64,000 nt of DNA from G038396625 sp038396625 (GCA_038396625.1 CP121688.1:1116001-1180000); one strand, 5' to 3'; counted from the first letter of the stretch, positions 25,457 through 34,433 are shown. A program made the numbers and translations. Notes: generated from the sequence alone by a model not told the origin.

Positions 25457-25942
25457 ATGATGATCACACAAGAACAAGCATTGAAGGTCAATGAAATTGT
25501 TGAAAAACACAATTTTAACAAGTCCGCATTAATCTCTATTTTACAAGATATTCAAGATGCGTATCGATATCTACCAGAAGATATACTTATGCATGTTTCA
25601 GAAATAATGGATATTTCTACTGCCAAGGTTTTTGGTGTGGCAACCTTTTATGAAAATTTTTCATTAGAGCCTAAGGGAAAATATGTCATAAGAATATGTG
25701 ATGGCACTGCATGCCATGTTAGAAAATCTATTCCGGTTTTAAAAGCATTACAAAAAGCATTGAACCTTAGTGATGAAAAAAATACTACAGCAGACTTATT
25801 GTTCACTCTAGAAACAGTTTCCTGCCTGGGAGCCTGTGGCTTGGCACCTGTAATTACCATTAATAATCAAGTGTATGGAAAAATAACACCTGAACAGGCA
25901 GTTACAATCATTAATGAAATAAAAGAGGAGGAGAAAAAATGA
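25457..25942 (+). CDS. hydC: NAD-linked [FeFe] hydrogenase, NuoE-like subunit HydC
   Basis: A 161-residue thioredoxin-like [2Fe-2S] subunit. Ligands lie in ICDGTACHVRKS and SCLGACGLAPV (four cysteines in the C-x4-C ... C-x3-C pattern of NuoE). It relays electrons between the flavin subunit HydB and the rest of the complex. The ATG follows GGGGG, and the stop overlaps the hydB start by four bases. First gene of the operon behind the promoter at 25209. Confidence 0.93.
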   Translation: MMITQEQALKVNEIVEKHNFNKSALISILQDIQDAYRYLPEDILMHVSEIMDISTAKVFGVATFYENFSLEPKGKYVIRICDGTACHVRKSIPVLKALQKALNLSDEKNTTADLLFTLETVSCLGACGLAPVITINNQVYGKITPEQAVTIINEIKEEEKK

Positions 25943-27810
25943 TTTTTTCTACAGTAAATGCGCTTGATGACAGTAGAACAAAATATAATAATTTACTGGA
26001 ACTGCAAAAGAAAAAAGTGTTGATTTGTGCTGGAACAGGTTGTGTAGCAGGAGGATCACTCCTAATTTATGAAAGAATAAAGAAGCTAGTAGAAGAAAAA
26101 AATCTTCTCATAGAGATACAGCTGCAGGAAGAAAAGGAAGGAATAGGCGTTAAAAAAAGTGGATGTCATGGATTTTGTGAGATGGGACCCTTATTAATCA
26201 TTGAACCAGAGGGATATTTCTACATAAAGGTACAATTAGAAGACTGTGAGGAAATTGTTGAAGAAACCCTTATAAAAGGGAAAGTCCTAGAAAGGTTAAT
26301 GTACAAAGAAAAAGATAAGGTGATTCCTTCAGCAGATAGTATTCCATTTTATAAAAAACAAACAAGAAAGGCTTTGGAAAATTGTGGGCGTATTGATGCA
26401 GAATCGATCCAAGAATATATTGCCAAAGATGGCTATAAAGCTCTTGAAAAAGTTATCAGTGAAAAGAATCCACAAAGGATATGTGAAATGGTTACAGAGT
26501 CGAAGCTAAGAGGAAGAGGTGGTGGAGGATTCTTAACAGGCACAAAATGGACACAAGTATTCAAACAAAATAGTCCTGTAAAATATGTAGTATGTAATGG
26601 GGACGAAGGAGATCCAGGTGCCTTTATGGATAGAAGTATCATGGAAGGAGACCCTCATAGAGTGATTGAGGGAATGTTAATCGCAGGATATGCAACCAAA
26701 AGTACAGAAGGATATATTTATGTAAGAGCAGAGTATCCATTAGCTGTAGAACGATTAAAGAAGGCAATTGCACAAGCAAGGGAATATGGCCTATTGGGTA
26801 CAAATATCCTTGGTTCGGATTTTCACTTTGACATTCATATTAACCAAGGGGCAGGTGCTTTTGTATGTGGAGAGGGAAGTGCCTTAACAGCCTCTATAGA
26901 GGGGAATAGAGGGATGCCAAGGGTAAAGCCTCCTAGAACGGTAGAAAAAGGATTGTGGGAGAAACCAACGGTATTAAACAATGTAGAAACATTTGCAAAT
27001 GTTCCGCTGATTATTTTAAATGGTGTGGATTGGTATAAAAGTATTGGGACAAAAAATAGTCCAGGAACCAAGGCATTTGCTTTAACAGGTAATGTGAATC
27101 ATACAGGCTTGATTGAAGTTCCTATGGGGACTACTTTACGAGAAGTAATTTATGATATTGGTGGCGGCATACAAAACAATAAAGAATTTAAAGCAGTACA
27201 GATTGGTGGACCTTCTGGGGCATGTTTAACAAAAGCGCATTTAGATTTACCTATGGATTTTGATTCGCTTAAAAAGATTGGTGCTATGATTGGTTCTGGC
27301 GGTCTTGTAGTAATGGATGAAGATACATGTATGGTTGAAGTTGCAAGATTTTTTATGAACTTTACCCAAAATGAATCTTGCGGCAAATGTATTCCCTGTA
27401 GAGAAGGAACGAAAAGAATGTTGGAGATTTTAGAAAATATTGTGGCAGGGCAGGGTAGATTAGAAGATATTGATGTGCTTTATGACTTAGCAGATACGGT
27501 CAGTCATACTGCACTCTGCGGTTTAGGAAAAACAGCAGGTAATCCCGTTGTAAGTACATTAGATTATTTTAAAGACGAGTATATTGCCCATATTGTAGAT
27601 AAAAAATGCCCTACAAAAAATTGTGAGAAACTAAAGGTGTTTGAGATCCATCCAGAAGCATGTAAGGGATGCAGTAAATGTGCAAAGGTATGTCCAGTTA
27701 ATGCCATTGAAGGTAAAATAAAAGAACCATATAAGATTGATGTACAAAAATGTATCAAATGTGGTGCTTGTGTTGAAGCATGTCCATTTTCAGCAATAGA
27801 GGGGGTATAA
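25939..27810 (+). CDS. hydB: NAD-linked [FeFe] hydrogenase, NuoF-like flavin subunit HydB
   Basis: A 623-residue subunit. In order: a thioredoxin-like [2Fe-2S] domain (about 25-115, CAGTGCVAGG and SGCHGFCEMGP), the FMN/NADH-binding NuoF core (RGRGGGGFLTGTKW, CNGDEGDPGAFMDR, GAGAFVCGEGSAL), an SLBB domain, a [4Fe-4S] site (ESCGKCIPCREG) and two C-terminal ferredoxin clusters (CKGCSKCAKVCP, CIKCGACVEACP). It oxidises or makes NADH and is the proposed site of flavin-based bifurcation in trimeric hydrogenases. Four-base overlap with hydC. Confidence 0.95.
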   Translation: MIFSTVNALDDSRTKYNNLLELQKKKVLICAGTGCVAGGSLLIYERIKKLVEEKNLLIEIQLQEEKEGIGVKKSGCHGFCEMGPLLIIEPEGYFYIKVQLEDCEEIVEETLIKGKVLERLMYKEKDKVIPSADSIPFYKKQTRKALENCGRIDAESIQEYIAKDGYKALEKVISEKNPQRICEMVTESKLRGRGGGGFLTGTKWTQVFKQNSPVKYVVCNGDEGDPGAFMDRSIMEGDPHRVIEGMLIAGYATKSTEGYIYVRAEYPLAVERLKKAIAQAREYGLLGTNILGSDFHFDIHINQGAGAFVCGEGSALTASIEGNRGMPRVKPPRTVEKGLWEKPTVLNNVETFANVPLIILNGVDWYKSIGTKNSPGTKAFALTGNVNHTGLIEVPMGTTLREVIYDIGGGIQNNKEFKAVQIGGPSGACLTKAHLDLPMDFDSLKKIGAMIGSGGLVVMDEDTCMVEVARFFMNFTQNESCGKCIPCREGTKRMLEILENIVAGQGRLEDIDVLYDLADTVSHTALCGLGKTAGNPVVSTLDYFKDEYIAHIVDKKCPTKNCEKLKVFEIHPEACKGCSKCAKVCPVNAIEGKIKEPYKIDVQKCIKCGACVEACPFSAIEGV

Positions 27811-27814
27811 AGAA

Positions 27815-29536
27815 ATGAAGGGGAAGATGCAAATAAACCAGCAAATTGTACGTTTTGATGATGAGAAAAACCTGCTTGATGTAGTAAGAAAAGCGGGGAT
27901 TGATTTACCTACCTTTTGTTATCATTCAGAACTAAGTATATATGGAGCTTGTAGAATGTGTATGGTTGAAGACGAAAGAGGGCAAATGCTTGCGGCTTGT
28001 TCAACACCGCCAAAGGATGGTATGAAAGTATTTACAAACACGCCGAAAATTCAAAAATATAGAAAAATGATCCTAGAATTACTGCTCTCCAATCATTGTG
28101 GGGATTGTACAGTATGTGAAAAAAACGGAAGGTGTAGACTACAAGAACTAGCCTTAAAACTTGGATTAAAGAATATACGGTTTAAAAAGCCACAAGAAAA
28201 GTATGCAATAGATGAAAGCAGTATTTCTTTAGTTAGAAATCCAAACAAATGTATTGTATGTGGAGACTGTGTGCGAATGTGTCAAGAGATTCAAGGAGTA
28301 GGCGTATTAGGATTTGCATATAGAGGTGCACAAATAGAAGTAACACCGCCCTTTAAGAAAAAGCTGGCGGAAGTAGATTGTGTTAATTGCGGCCAATGTG
28401 CAGCCGTATGTCCTACGGGTGCCATTGTTATAAAAAACAATGTAGACGAAGCTTGGAAAGTAATGAATGATGTACATACAAGGATTGTTGTACAGATTGC
28501 CCCTGCAGTGAGGGTAGCATTGGGAGAAGAATTTGGTATAGGCTCAGGAGAGATTGTAACAGGAAAGATTGCAGCGGCTCTTAAAAAGATGGGGGTTGAT
28601 GAGGTCTACGATACAAGTATTAGTGCTGATTTGACCGTGATGGAAGAAACAAGAGAATTTCTAGATAAAGTACTCAATCACAAGGAAAAATTGCCTCAAT
28701 TTACTTCCTGCTGTCCTGCATGGGTAAGATTGGTTGAGCAAAAACTACCTGAGCTGAAAGGAAATATATCTACATGTCGTTCTCCCCAACAGATGTTTGG
28801 TGCAATTATTAAAGAACACTATACAAGAAGAGATGCAGTAGAAGGAAAAACAACAATTATGATATCCATTATGCCTTGTACAGCAAAAAAGTATGAAGCA
28901 GATAGAGAAGAATACAGAAATCATGGGGTCAAAGATGTTGACATTGTATTAACAACCCAAGAGTTGGCACGAATGATTAGAGAAGCAGGAATTGTGTTTG
29001 AAGAATTGGAGCCTGAATCTTTGGATATGCCTTTTGGCTTAGCCAGTGGCGCAGGAATAATATTTGGTATAAGCGGTGGTGTTGCCGAAGCGGTAATTCG
29101 ACGATGCAGTAAAGACAAAATATCCAATATGGATTGTGTGAGTGAAAGGTTTAGTCCTGTTGAAGGCTTAAACGATGTGCGGGAAGCATGTATTTCTATT
29201 GATGATAAAGAAATTAAAATTTCTGTAGTGAATGGATTGAGCAATGCCCAAGCGTTAATTAAGCAAATGAAGTCTGGAGAAAGAATTTATGATTTTGTTG
29301 AAGTAATGGCTTGTCCAGGAGGTTGTATAGGAGGTGCAGGACAACCTATTTCAATGGATAGTCATTCTATCAGAGATCATAGAACAAAAGGAATGTATAA
29401 GGCAGATAATATATCTCAGATTAAAAAATCAGAAGAAAATCCCATCATTATTTCATTATATAATGGTATATTAAAGAATAATAGACATATACTGCATAAT
29501 CCTAAAATCAAAAAAAATAGGGGCGTGAAAATATGA
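27815..29536 (+). CDS. hydA: [FeFe] hydrogenase catalytic subunit HydA
   Basis: A 573-residue catalytic subunit. It has an N-terminal [2Fe-2S] domain (Cys 35, 46, 49, 62), the HxxxC-type [4Fe-4S] domain (SNHCGDCTVCEKNGRC), two ferredoxin clusters (145-200), and the H-cluster domain with TSCCPAW (Cys 299/300), MPCTAKKYE (Cys 355) and ACPGGCIGGAGQP (Cys 500 and 504). It reduces protons or oxidises H2. Maturases HydE, HydF and HydG must be encoded elsewhere. Start ATG 27815 follows GAGGGGG; the hydB-hydA gap is four bases. Confidence 0.96.
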   Translation: MKGKMQINQQIVRFDDEKNLLDVVRKAGIDLPTFCYHSELSIYGACRMCMVEDERGQMLAACSTPPKDGMKVFTNTPKIQKYRKMILELLLSNHCGDCTVCEKNGRCRLQELALKLGLKNIRFKKPQEKYAIDESSISLVRNPNKCIVCGDCVRMCQEIQGVGVLGFAYRGAQIEVTPPFKKKLAEVDCVNCGQCAAVCPTGAIVIKNNVDEAWKVMNDVHTRIVVQIAPAVRVALGEEFGIGSGEIVTGKIAAALKKMGVDEVYDTSISADLTVMEETREFLDKVLNHKEKLPQFTSCCPAWVRLVEQKLPELKGNISTCRSPQQMFGAIIKEHYTRRDAVEGKTTIMISIMPCTAKKYEADREEYRNHGVKDVDIVLTTQELARMIREAGIVFEELEPESLDMPFGLASGAGIIFGISGGVAEAVIRRCSKDKISNMDCVSERFSPVEGLNDVREACISIDDKEIKISVVNGLSNAQALIKQMKSGERIYDFVEVMACPGGCIGGAGQPISMDSHSIRDHRTKGMYKADNISQIKKSEENPIIISLYNGILKNNRHILHNPKIKKNRGVKI

Positions 29537-29784
29537 TCATAAAAGTGTGTGTGGGTACGGCATGTCATTTGAATGGTTCATATGATATTATTCATAGACT
29601 TCAGGAACTGATTGAAAAGCATGAATTAGGTGAAAAAATATCTGTCAATCCTGTATTTTGTTTAGGTGAATGTGGTACACCGGTGTCTGTAGATATCGAT
29701 GATGGTGAGATTTATTCAGTAACTGGAAAGAATATAGAAAGTTTTTTTGTCAACACGATTTTGCCAAGGATCCATGAAGTATAG
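29533..29784 (+). CDS. Small thioredoxin-like [2Fe-2S] ferredoxin, fourth gene of the hyd operon
   Basis: An 83-residue protein equal to the C-terminal half of NuoE: VCVGTACHLNGS and FCLGECGTPVSV supply the four cluster cysteines. Its ATGA overlaps the hydA stop, so it belongs to the operon. A similar small ferredoxin sits near some hydrogenase operons; here it would add a second HydC-like relay or a soluble carrier. It lacks the helical N-terminal domain present in HydC. A strong terminator follows. Confidence 0.85.
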   Translation: MIIKVCVGTACHLNGSYDIIHRLQELIEKHELGEKISVNPVFCLGECGTPVSVDIDDGEIYSVTGKNIESFFVNTILPRIHEV

Positions 29785-29795
29785 AATATGTCTGA

Positions 29796-29851
29796 CAAAA
29801 AGGTAGTAGGTGGATAAAATAATCATCCACCTACTACCTTTTTGTTTTTTG
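29796..29851 (+). terminator. Terminator of the hyd operon
   Basis: CAAAAAGGTAGTAGGTGGAT pairs with ATCCACCTACTACCTTTTTG around a nine-base loop and leads into TTTTTT. Confidence 0.95.
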
Positions 29852-29911
29852 AATAGTTTACTATATAATTGCCAATAATCCTAAACAGACGAGATTATTA
29901 GGAGGTAGTAT

Positions 29912-30880
29912 ATGAAAATAAAGGTAGGGATTCCTAGAGCACTTTTATTTTATGAGTATGCTCCATTATGGATTAATTTTTTAGAGGGCTTAGGGGTAGA
30001 TGTGATTATATCCGAAAAAACAAACAAACAAATTTTAGGGGAAGGAATTAGAAATACAGTGGATGAAGCTTGTGTTCCTGTTAAATTATTTCATGGACAT
30101 GTTTTAGATATAAAAGACAAGGTAGATTATCTTTTCATACCTAGAATTAAAAGCCTATATAAAGGTGAATATATTTGTCCCAAATTCAGCGGACTGCCGG
30201 AAATGATTCAACACACAATAAAAGATCTTCCACCCATTATTAATACGGAAATCAACTTTTTTGAGTCGGATAAACACATAAAAAAAACGGTATATGCAGT
30301 TGGAAGCTATTTTTCTAAGGATAAAAAACAGATTATAGATGCCTATAAAAAAGCATATGCAGCCTATAAAAAGCATAAAGAACAGGTTCAAGATCCAAAT
30401 AACGTAATCAATAGATATTCGAAATTTAGTCACAAAAAAAGAATTATGCTTATGGGTCATCCCTATAACCTATATGATCCATACATGAACATGGATCTAT
30501 TGGATAAGCTAAAAGCGCTGGAGATAGAAGTGATTACACCAGAAAGTTTAGATCATAACAATATTGATTGCTATGCAAAACAATTTGAAGGACAGTTGTA
30601 TTGGACGTTTGCTAGAAAGCTTATTGGAACAACGCTCTATTTATTAGATAAAAAGAATGTGGATGGAATCATTTATATTTCGTGCTTTGGATGTGGTGTA
30701 GACTCTGTCGTGGCAGATATTGTTGAAAAATGGGTACGCAGAAAAAGTAATATACCATTTATGCTGTTAACCTTGGATGAACATCATGCAGATGGGGGAA
30801 TGAATACAAGAATAGAAGCTTTTGTAGATATGGCGAAATGGAGGGGTAAAAGTGAAAATAACATTTCCGCACATGGGTAA
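29912..30880 (+). CDS. 2-hydroxyacyl-CoA dehydratase/activase-related protein, first of a pair
   Basis: A 322-residue cytoplasmic protein with the ordered motifs MKIKVGIPRALLFYEYAPLW, DEACVPVKLFHGH, ISCFGCGVDSVVADI and a C-terminal LDEHHADGGMNTRIEAFVDM. These belong to the DUF2229/COG3580-3581 group related to 2-hydroxyglutaryl-CoA dehydratase and its activase. The cysteines in CFGCG may hold an Fe-S cluster. The biochemical role of stand-alone pairs is unknown. TAGGAGG precedes the ATG. It overlaps the following gene by 29 bases. Confidence 0.75.
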   Translation: MKIKVGIPRALLFYEYAPLWINFLEGLGVDVIISEKTNKQILGEGIRNTVDEACVPVKLFHGHVLDIKDKVDYLFIPRIKSLYKGEYICPKFSGLPEMIQHTIKDLPPIINTEINFFESDKHIKKTVYAVGSYFSKDKKQIIDAYKKAYAAYKKHKEQVQDPNNVINRYSKFSHKKRIMLMGHPYNLYDPYMNMDLLDKLKALEIEVITPESLDHNNIDCYAKQFEGQLYWTFARKLIGTTLYLLDKKNVDGIIYISCFGCGVDSVVADIVEKWVRRKSNIPFMLLTLDEHHADGGMNTRIEAFVDMAKWRGKSENNISAHG

Positions 30881-31955
30881 TACTTATATTGCTTTAAAAA
30901 CCGTTTTCGAAGAATTAGGAGTAGAGGTAATTGTTCCACCAAAATGCAATAAGAATACATTGGAACTTGGTACCAAATATTCTCCTGAACTCATGTGTGT
31001 ACCCTTTAAAATTACAGTAGGAAATTATATTGAAAGTATCAAAAATGGTGCAGATACCATGTTCATGTGGGGCGGCTGTGATGTTTGTAGAATAGGATAT
31101 TATAATATGCTTCAAAAACAAATATTAAAGGAGTTGGGCTATGCTATCGACATTATTGCTGTAGAGCCTTTTCAAAGCATCAAAGAAATACAAAATTTTC
31201 TTCATAAATTAAAGCAAGTATCTAATATTAGTAGCTATTCTAAAATTCTTATTGCCTTTATAAGAGGGATAAAGTTGCTAAATAAGGTGGATGCTTTTGA
31301 TGATTTGGTTCATCAAATAAGGCCTAGAGAAATAAATATAGGGGAAGTAGATAGATTCTATCAAAGCTTTGAAAAAGAAGTGAAAGCTGTGAAAGGATAT
31401 CAACAAACAGTACAAGTCATTGAGAAATATGAAAAAATGCTACAAAATGTAAAGATTGACACAAATAAAGAAGTATTAAAGATAGGCATTGTGGGAGAAA
31501 TTTATACGGTTGTAGAGCCTTTTATCAATTTAGAACTCATAAAAAGATTAGGAAATATGGGAGTTGAAGTCCATCGTTCTGTAACTGCCAGTGCGTTTAT
31601 CAAAGAACAAATTGATTTTATACCCTTTATTCAATCAGATAAAAAAACAGTACATCATGCTGCAAAGTCTTACTTAGATACAGAGATTGGAGGGCATGCA
31701 CGGCATACCATAGGAAATACAGCGTTATATGGGGAAAAGAAGTTTGATGGTGTCATTCATTTATTACCCTTCACTTGCATGCCAGAAATTGTGGCACAAA
31801 GCATACTGCCTACAGTAGAAAAACAAAAAAACATACCTGTTTTGAAGTTGGTATTAGATGAAATGACAGGAGAGGTAGGCTATATGACGAGAATAGAAGC
31901 CTTTGTAGAATTGCTAAAACAAAGAAAAGAAAAAAGATATGCCTTAAATATATGA
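30852..31955 (+). CDS. 2-hydroxyacyl-CoA dehydratase-related protein, second of the pair
   Basis: A 367-residue protein starting at GTG 30852 behind GGAGGGG. It repeats the layout of its partner: SPELMCVPFKITVGNYIES, MFMWGGCDVCRIGYY, HLLPFTCMPEIVAQSILP, LDEMTGEVGYMTRIEAFVELL. Cysteines in GGCDVC and FTCMPE are positioned like those binding the cluster in dehydratase-type proteins. In other genomes such pairs neighbour a BcrAD/BadFG-type ATPase; no ATPase is present here. A clear terminator ends the two-gene unit. Confidence 0.75.
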   Translation: MKITFPHMGNTYIALKTVFEELGVEVIVPPKCNKNTLELGTKYSPELMCVPFKITVGNYIESIKNGADTMFMWGGCDVCRIGYYNMLQKQILKELGYAIDIIAVEPFQSIKEIQNFLHKLKQVSNISSYSKILIAFIRGIKLLNKVDAFDDLVHQIRPREINIGEVDRFYQSFEKEVKAVKGYQQTVQVIEKYEKMLQNVKIDTNKEVLKIGIVGEIYTVVEPFINLELIKRLGNMGVEVHRSVTASAFIKEQIDFIPFIQSDKKTVHHAAKSYLDTEIGGHARHTIGNTALYGEKKFDGVIHLLPFTCMPEIVAQSILPTVEKQKNIPVLKLVLDEMTGEVGYMTRIEAFVELLKQRKEKRYALNI

Positions 31956-31971
31956 CTTTATTAGATAAGAA

Positions 31972-32020
31972 AGTGGCAAAATAGGATTACTGAGAAGCAA
32001 TCCTATTTTGCCATTTTATA
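31972..32020. terminator. Bidirectional terminator
   Basis: TGGCAAAATAGGATT and AATCCTATTTTGCCA pair around ten bases between convergent genes; T-rich on the plus side. Confidence 0.9.
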
Positions 32021-32027
32021 TCTATCA

Positions 32028-32234
32028 TTATGATTGATCGGCTAATTGCCTTTCAGCCATTTCAATTAAATGTTTTACCATATATCCTCCAACATAACCA
32101 TTCTGCCTAGAGGTCAGTTCGCCTTTATCAATTTTATCATAATTAGCAATCCCTAATTCATTCGCAACTTCAATTTTGAATTGATTTAAAGCTTCTCTTG
32201 CTTCAGGAACGACAGCTTTATTTCTAGCCATCAT
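32028..32234 (-). CDS. Alpha/beta-type small acid-soluble spore protein
   Basis: A 68-residue DNA-coating spore protein. It carries the family landmarks NQFKIEVANELG (site of the germination protease between Glu and the next residue), GELTSRQNGYVGGYMVKHLIEMAE. These proteins saturate spore DNA and protect it from UV and heat. ATG 32234 and a second ATG two codons on are both possible; AAGGAG stands five bases before the first. Expression is expected late in the forespore under sigma-G. Confidence 0.93.
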   Translation of the reverse strand: MMARNKAVVPEAREALNQFKIEVANELGIANYDKIDKGELTSRQNGYVGGYMVKHLIEMAERQLADQS

Positions 32235-32447
32235 ATCAACTCCTTCTATTCAAAATATATTAAGTTGTCAATCTTAGTATATGTAATTGTAGAGAAAGGA
32301 TGTATTACAATTTTATGAAGTAGCGGTAGGATAAGAAAATGAATACTATTTTGATTACCCTTAAATTACCGTGTATGGAAAAGCAGTATCTACAAAAAAT
32401 ATCAATAATAAAGAATATAATAAGAACTTAAAAGAGGTGAAGTGAAT

Positions 32448-32666
32448 TTGACAAAAGGACCAATTGATCCCAATGCGGTAAAAGCGTTGCATCAAATGAA
32501 ATATGAAATTGCCAATGAATTAGGTATAACAGGTCATCTTTCTGATCATAAAGGAACCTTGACAGCTGGACAAAATGTATTTTTCGGTGGCTATGTAGGG
32601 GGGCACATGACCAAGAAACTAGTGGAAATGGCAGAAAGAGAGTTAGCACATAAAAACAAACAATAG
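32448..32666 (+). CDS. Alpha/beta-type small acid-soluble spore protein
   Basis: A 72-residue member: LHQMKYEIANELGI then GTLTAGQNVFFGGYVGGHMTKKLVEMAE. Compared with its neighbour, the usual TSRQNG is TAGQNV and an extra FFGG precedes YVGG, so this is a divergent type. The start is probably TTG 32448, eight bases after AGAGGTG; the in-frame GTG at 32442 is only two bases from it. Divergently oriented from the first SASP gene. Confidence 0.88.
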   Translation: MTKGPIDPNAVKALHQMKYEIANELGITGHLSDHKGTLTAGQNVFFGGYVGGHMTKKLVEMAERELAHKNKQ

Positions 32667-32731
32667 GAGTGCAACAAATAAAATATTACAGTACTATGAT
32701 TCGTATATCTTAAAATATAAATGATAGAAAA

Positions 32732-32772
32732 CTATAAAAAATTCTCTGTAAGAACAGAGAATTTTTTATAGT
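32732..32772. terminator. Bidirectional terminator
   Basis: CTATAAAAAATTCTCTG and CAGAGAATTTTTTATAG pair around six bases; it serves the SASP gene (+) and the DUF1657 gene (-). Confidence 0.9.
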
Positions 32773-32776
32773 GCTT

Positions 32777-32986
32777 TTACTGCTGTTGATTATATTGTGG
32801 TTCTTCATTTTTTACGTAATCAAGTCTACTTTGAAGCATTTGTGTAGTATTTTCCATGGTTGTAGCTAATTGATTAAACATTTGTTTAGCTTGCTGATCA
32901 TCAGTATCTAATCCAAAAGTTTTTAGTTGTGAAGCCAAACCTTTAGCGCCTGCTAAAGCTTGTTCTAACTTGTTTACAGTTGTCAA
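32777..32986 (-). CDS. DUF1657 family protein
   Basis: A 69-residue helical protein, MTTVNKLEQALAGAKGLASQ through LDYVKNEEPQYNQ. The pattern of an N-terminal helix, a QAKQMF stretch and the closing EEPQY is that of DUF1657, a family found beside spoVA genes in spore formers. Start is TTG, eight bases after AAAGGAGG. A second DUF1657 gene lies 1.2 kb away at the head of the spoVA cluster. Function unknown; probably part of the spore. Confidence 0.8.
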   Translation of the reverse strand: MTTVNKLEQALAGAKGLASQLKTFGLDTDDQQAKQMFNQLATTMENTTQMLQSRLDYVKNEEPQYNQQQ

Positions 32987-33295
32987 GTAAATTACCTCCT
33001 TTAATATTCATTGTTTTTTGCATGTAAAACCTATAGAAGATGTGGAAAATAAGTTTATTTCCATAACATGTTTCATATAATAGATCCTTCGTAATTTACG
33101 ACAGGATGTATTCCTAGTATAGTATGTACAAATTTGAAAAAAATATGAATGAAAAGATGATGCATTTGAATAGCTAATTCTGAAAAGAGAGTAAAAATTT
33201 AAAAGGAATTAGCTACACGTTACAGAATGCTGATATATAAAAGTGGTTTTTATTTTTTCCAAAAATAATATTTAATAAAAAGAGGTGTTTGAAGG
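32987..33295. other. Intergenic region with no recognised element
   Basis: About 310 AT-rich bases between divergent genes. It must hold the promoters of the DUF1657 gene and of the metallo-hydrolase gene, but I see no convincing consensus boxes, in line with a sporulation sigma factor on the left. Confidence 0.4.
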
Positions 33296-34033
33296 ATGAA
33301 AGTAACTGTATTAGGAAATTGTGGTCCTTATCCTAGGGCTGGTGGTGCTTGTTCAGGTTATTTGTTTGAAAGCGAACAAGCGAAGATACTCATAGATTGT
33401 GGCAGTGGTACGTTTAGTAGATTACAGCAAATCATAAAGGACGTAGCGGCTCTAGACAGCATTATCTTAACCCATTTCCACAGCGATCATATATCAGATG
33501 CATTGGTGCTCAAATATGGAATTGGATTTGGTAGAATAAACGGAAAAATTCCTCATTCTATTCCTTTATATACCCCTGCAACACCTAAGGACTATCTTGA
33601 TAAGCTTCAATTTCAAGATGCTTTTACAATGAATAAAATCACAGATAATCTCAAGGTGGGTTATAAAGATATAGAAATTGTGTTTAAAAAAATGAATCAT
33701 TCCATAGAATGTTATGGTGTGATGATTAAAAATAAGGAAAAAAAATTTGTCTATTCTGCAGATACAAAATATTGCAATCCTATCCTCGAATTATCCCAAA
33801 AAGCTGATTTATTATTGTGTGAAAGCAGTGTATTAGAAAAAGATAAAACCCCAACAACTTCCCATTTATCACCAAAGGAAGCAGGAGAGATTGCACAAAA
33901 AAGCAATGTAAAAAAACTTATACTAACACATTTTTGGCCAGAGTATGATTTGCAAGAAATTATGAAAGAAGCGAAAAGTACATTTGATGGAGAATTGGAA
34001 TTAGCAGAAGAGATGAAAAGCTATTTCTTATAA
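33296..34033 (+). CDS. MBL-fold metallo-hydrolase (RNase Z-like)
   Basis: A 245-residue beta-lactamase-fold hydrolase. Metal ligands: THFHSDHISD (HxHxDH), His in MNHSIECYG, Asp in YSADTKYC, and His of LTHFWPE. The short GNCGPYPRAGGACSGYLF start is typical of small RNase Z/phosphodiesterase-like members. Substrate unknown. GAGGTG precedes the ATG by about 11 bases. It stands between sporulation genes but has its own terminator, so it may be unrelated to them. Confidence 0.85.
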   Translation: MKVTVLGNCGPYPRAGGACSGYLFESEQAKILIDCGSGTFSRLQQIIKDVAALDSIILTHFHSDHISDALVLKYGIGFGRINGKIPHSIPLYTPATPKDYLDKLQFQDAFTMNKITDNLKVGYKDIEIVFKKMNHSIECYGVMIKNKEKKFVYSADTKYCNPILELSQKADLLLCESSVLEKDKTPTTSHLSPKEAGEIAQKSNVKKLILTHFWPEYDLQEIMKEAKSTFDGELELAEEMKSYFL

Positions 34034-34057
34034 TATATAAAGGAAAGTTAATTTTGT

Positions 34058-34113
34058 GGAAAAATCCTTTAAACCTCCTACGAAAACAAGAGGATTTAAA
34101 AGGATTTTTTTAG
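34058..34113 (+). terminator. Terminator after the metallo-hydrolase gene
   Basis: AAAAATCCTTTAAACCTC pairs, with one bulge, with GAGGATTTAAAAGGATTTTT and runs into Ts. Confidence 0.8.
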
Positions 34114-34213
34114 CAAAAAAATAGGAAGTTGGAAGAAATATGAAAATTATTTTTTGCAAATAGTTGTAATAATAAAGGTAGAATGAGCTTTTCAGAAAAG
34201 GAGGTTGGTAAGC

Positions 34214-34420
34214 TTGACTATTGCTGCTCAAGTAAAACAGACATTGGCTACTTTAAAGGGGAGCCAAAGCACTTTAAGAATGTATGCATTACAATCGCAA
34301 AATCAGGAAGAGAAGGATACTTATTTACAAGTATGGGATGTAACAAATGAAATTATTCAGGATTTAGAAGAGAGAATCAAGACATTAGAATTTGAAGAGC
34401 CCCAATATAAAGGGTACTAA
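34214..34420 (+). CDS. DUF1657 family protein at the head of the spoVA cluster
   Basis: A 68-residue helical protein, MTIAAQVKQTLATLKGSQST to the closing EFEEPQYKGY. This is the form most often seen before DUF421 and spoVA genes. Start TTG 34214 lies nine bases after AAAAGGAGG; the in-frame TTG at 34205 is directly adjacent to that site. It ends 13 bases before the DUF421 gene, and five genes follow on the strand without a terminator. Confidence 0.85.
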   Translation: MTIAAQVKQTLATLKGSQSTLRMYALQSQNQEEKDTYLQVWDVTNEIIQDLEERIKTLEFEEPQYKGY

Positions 34421-34433
34421 ATGGAGGAAAAAA

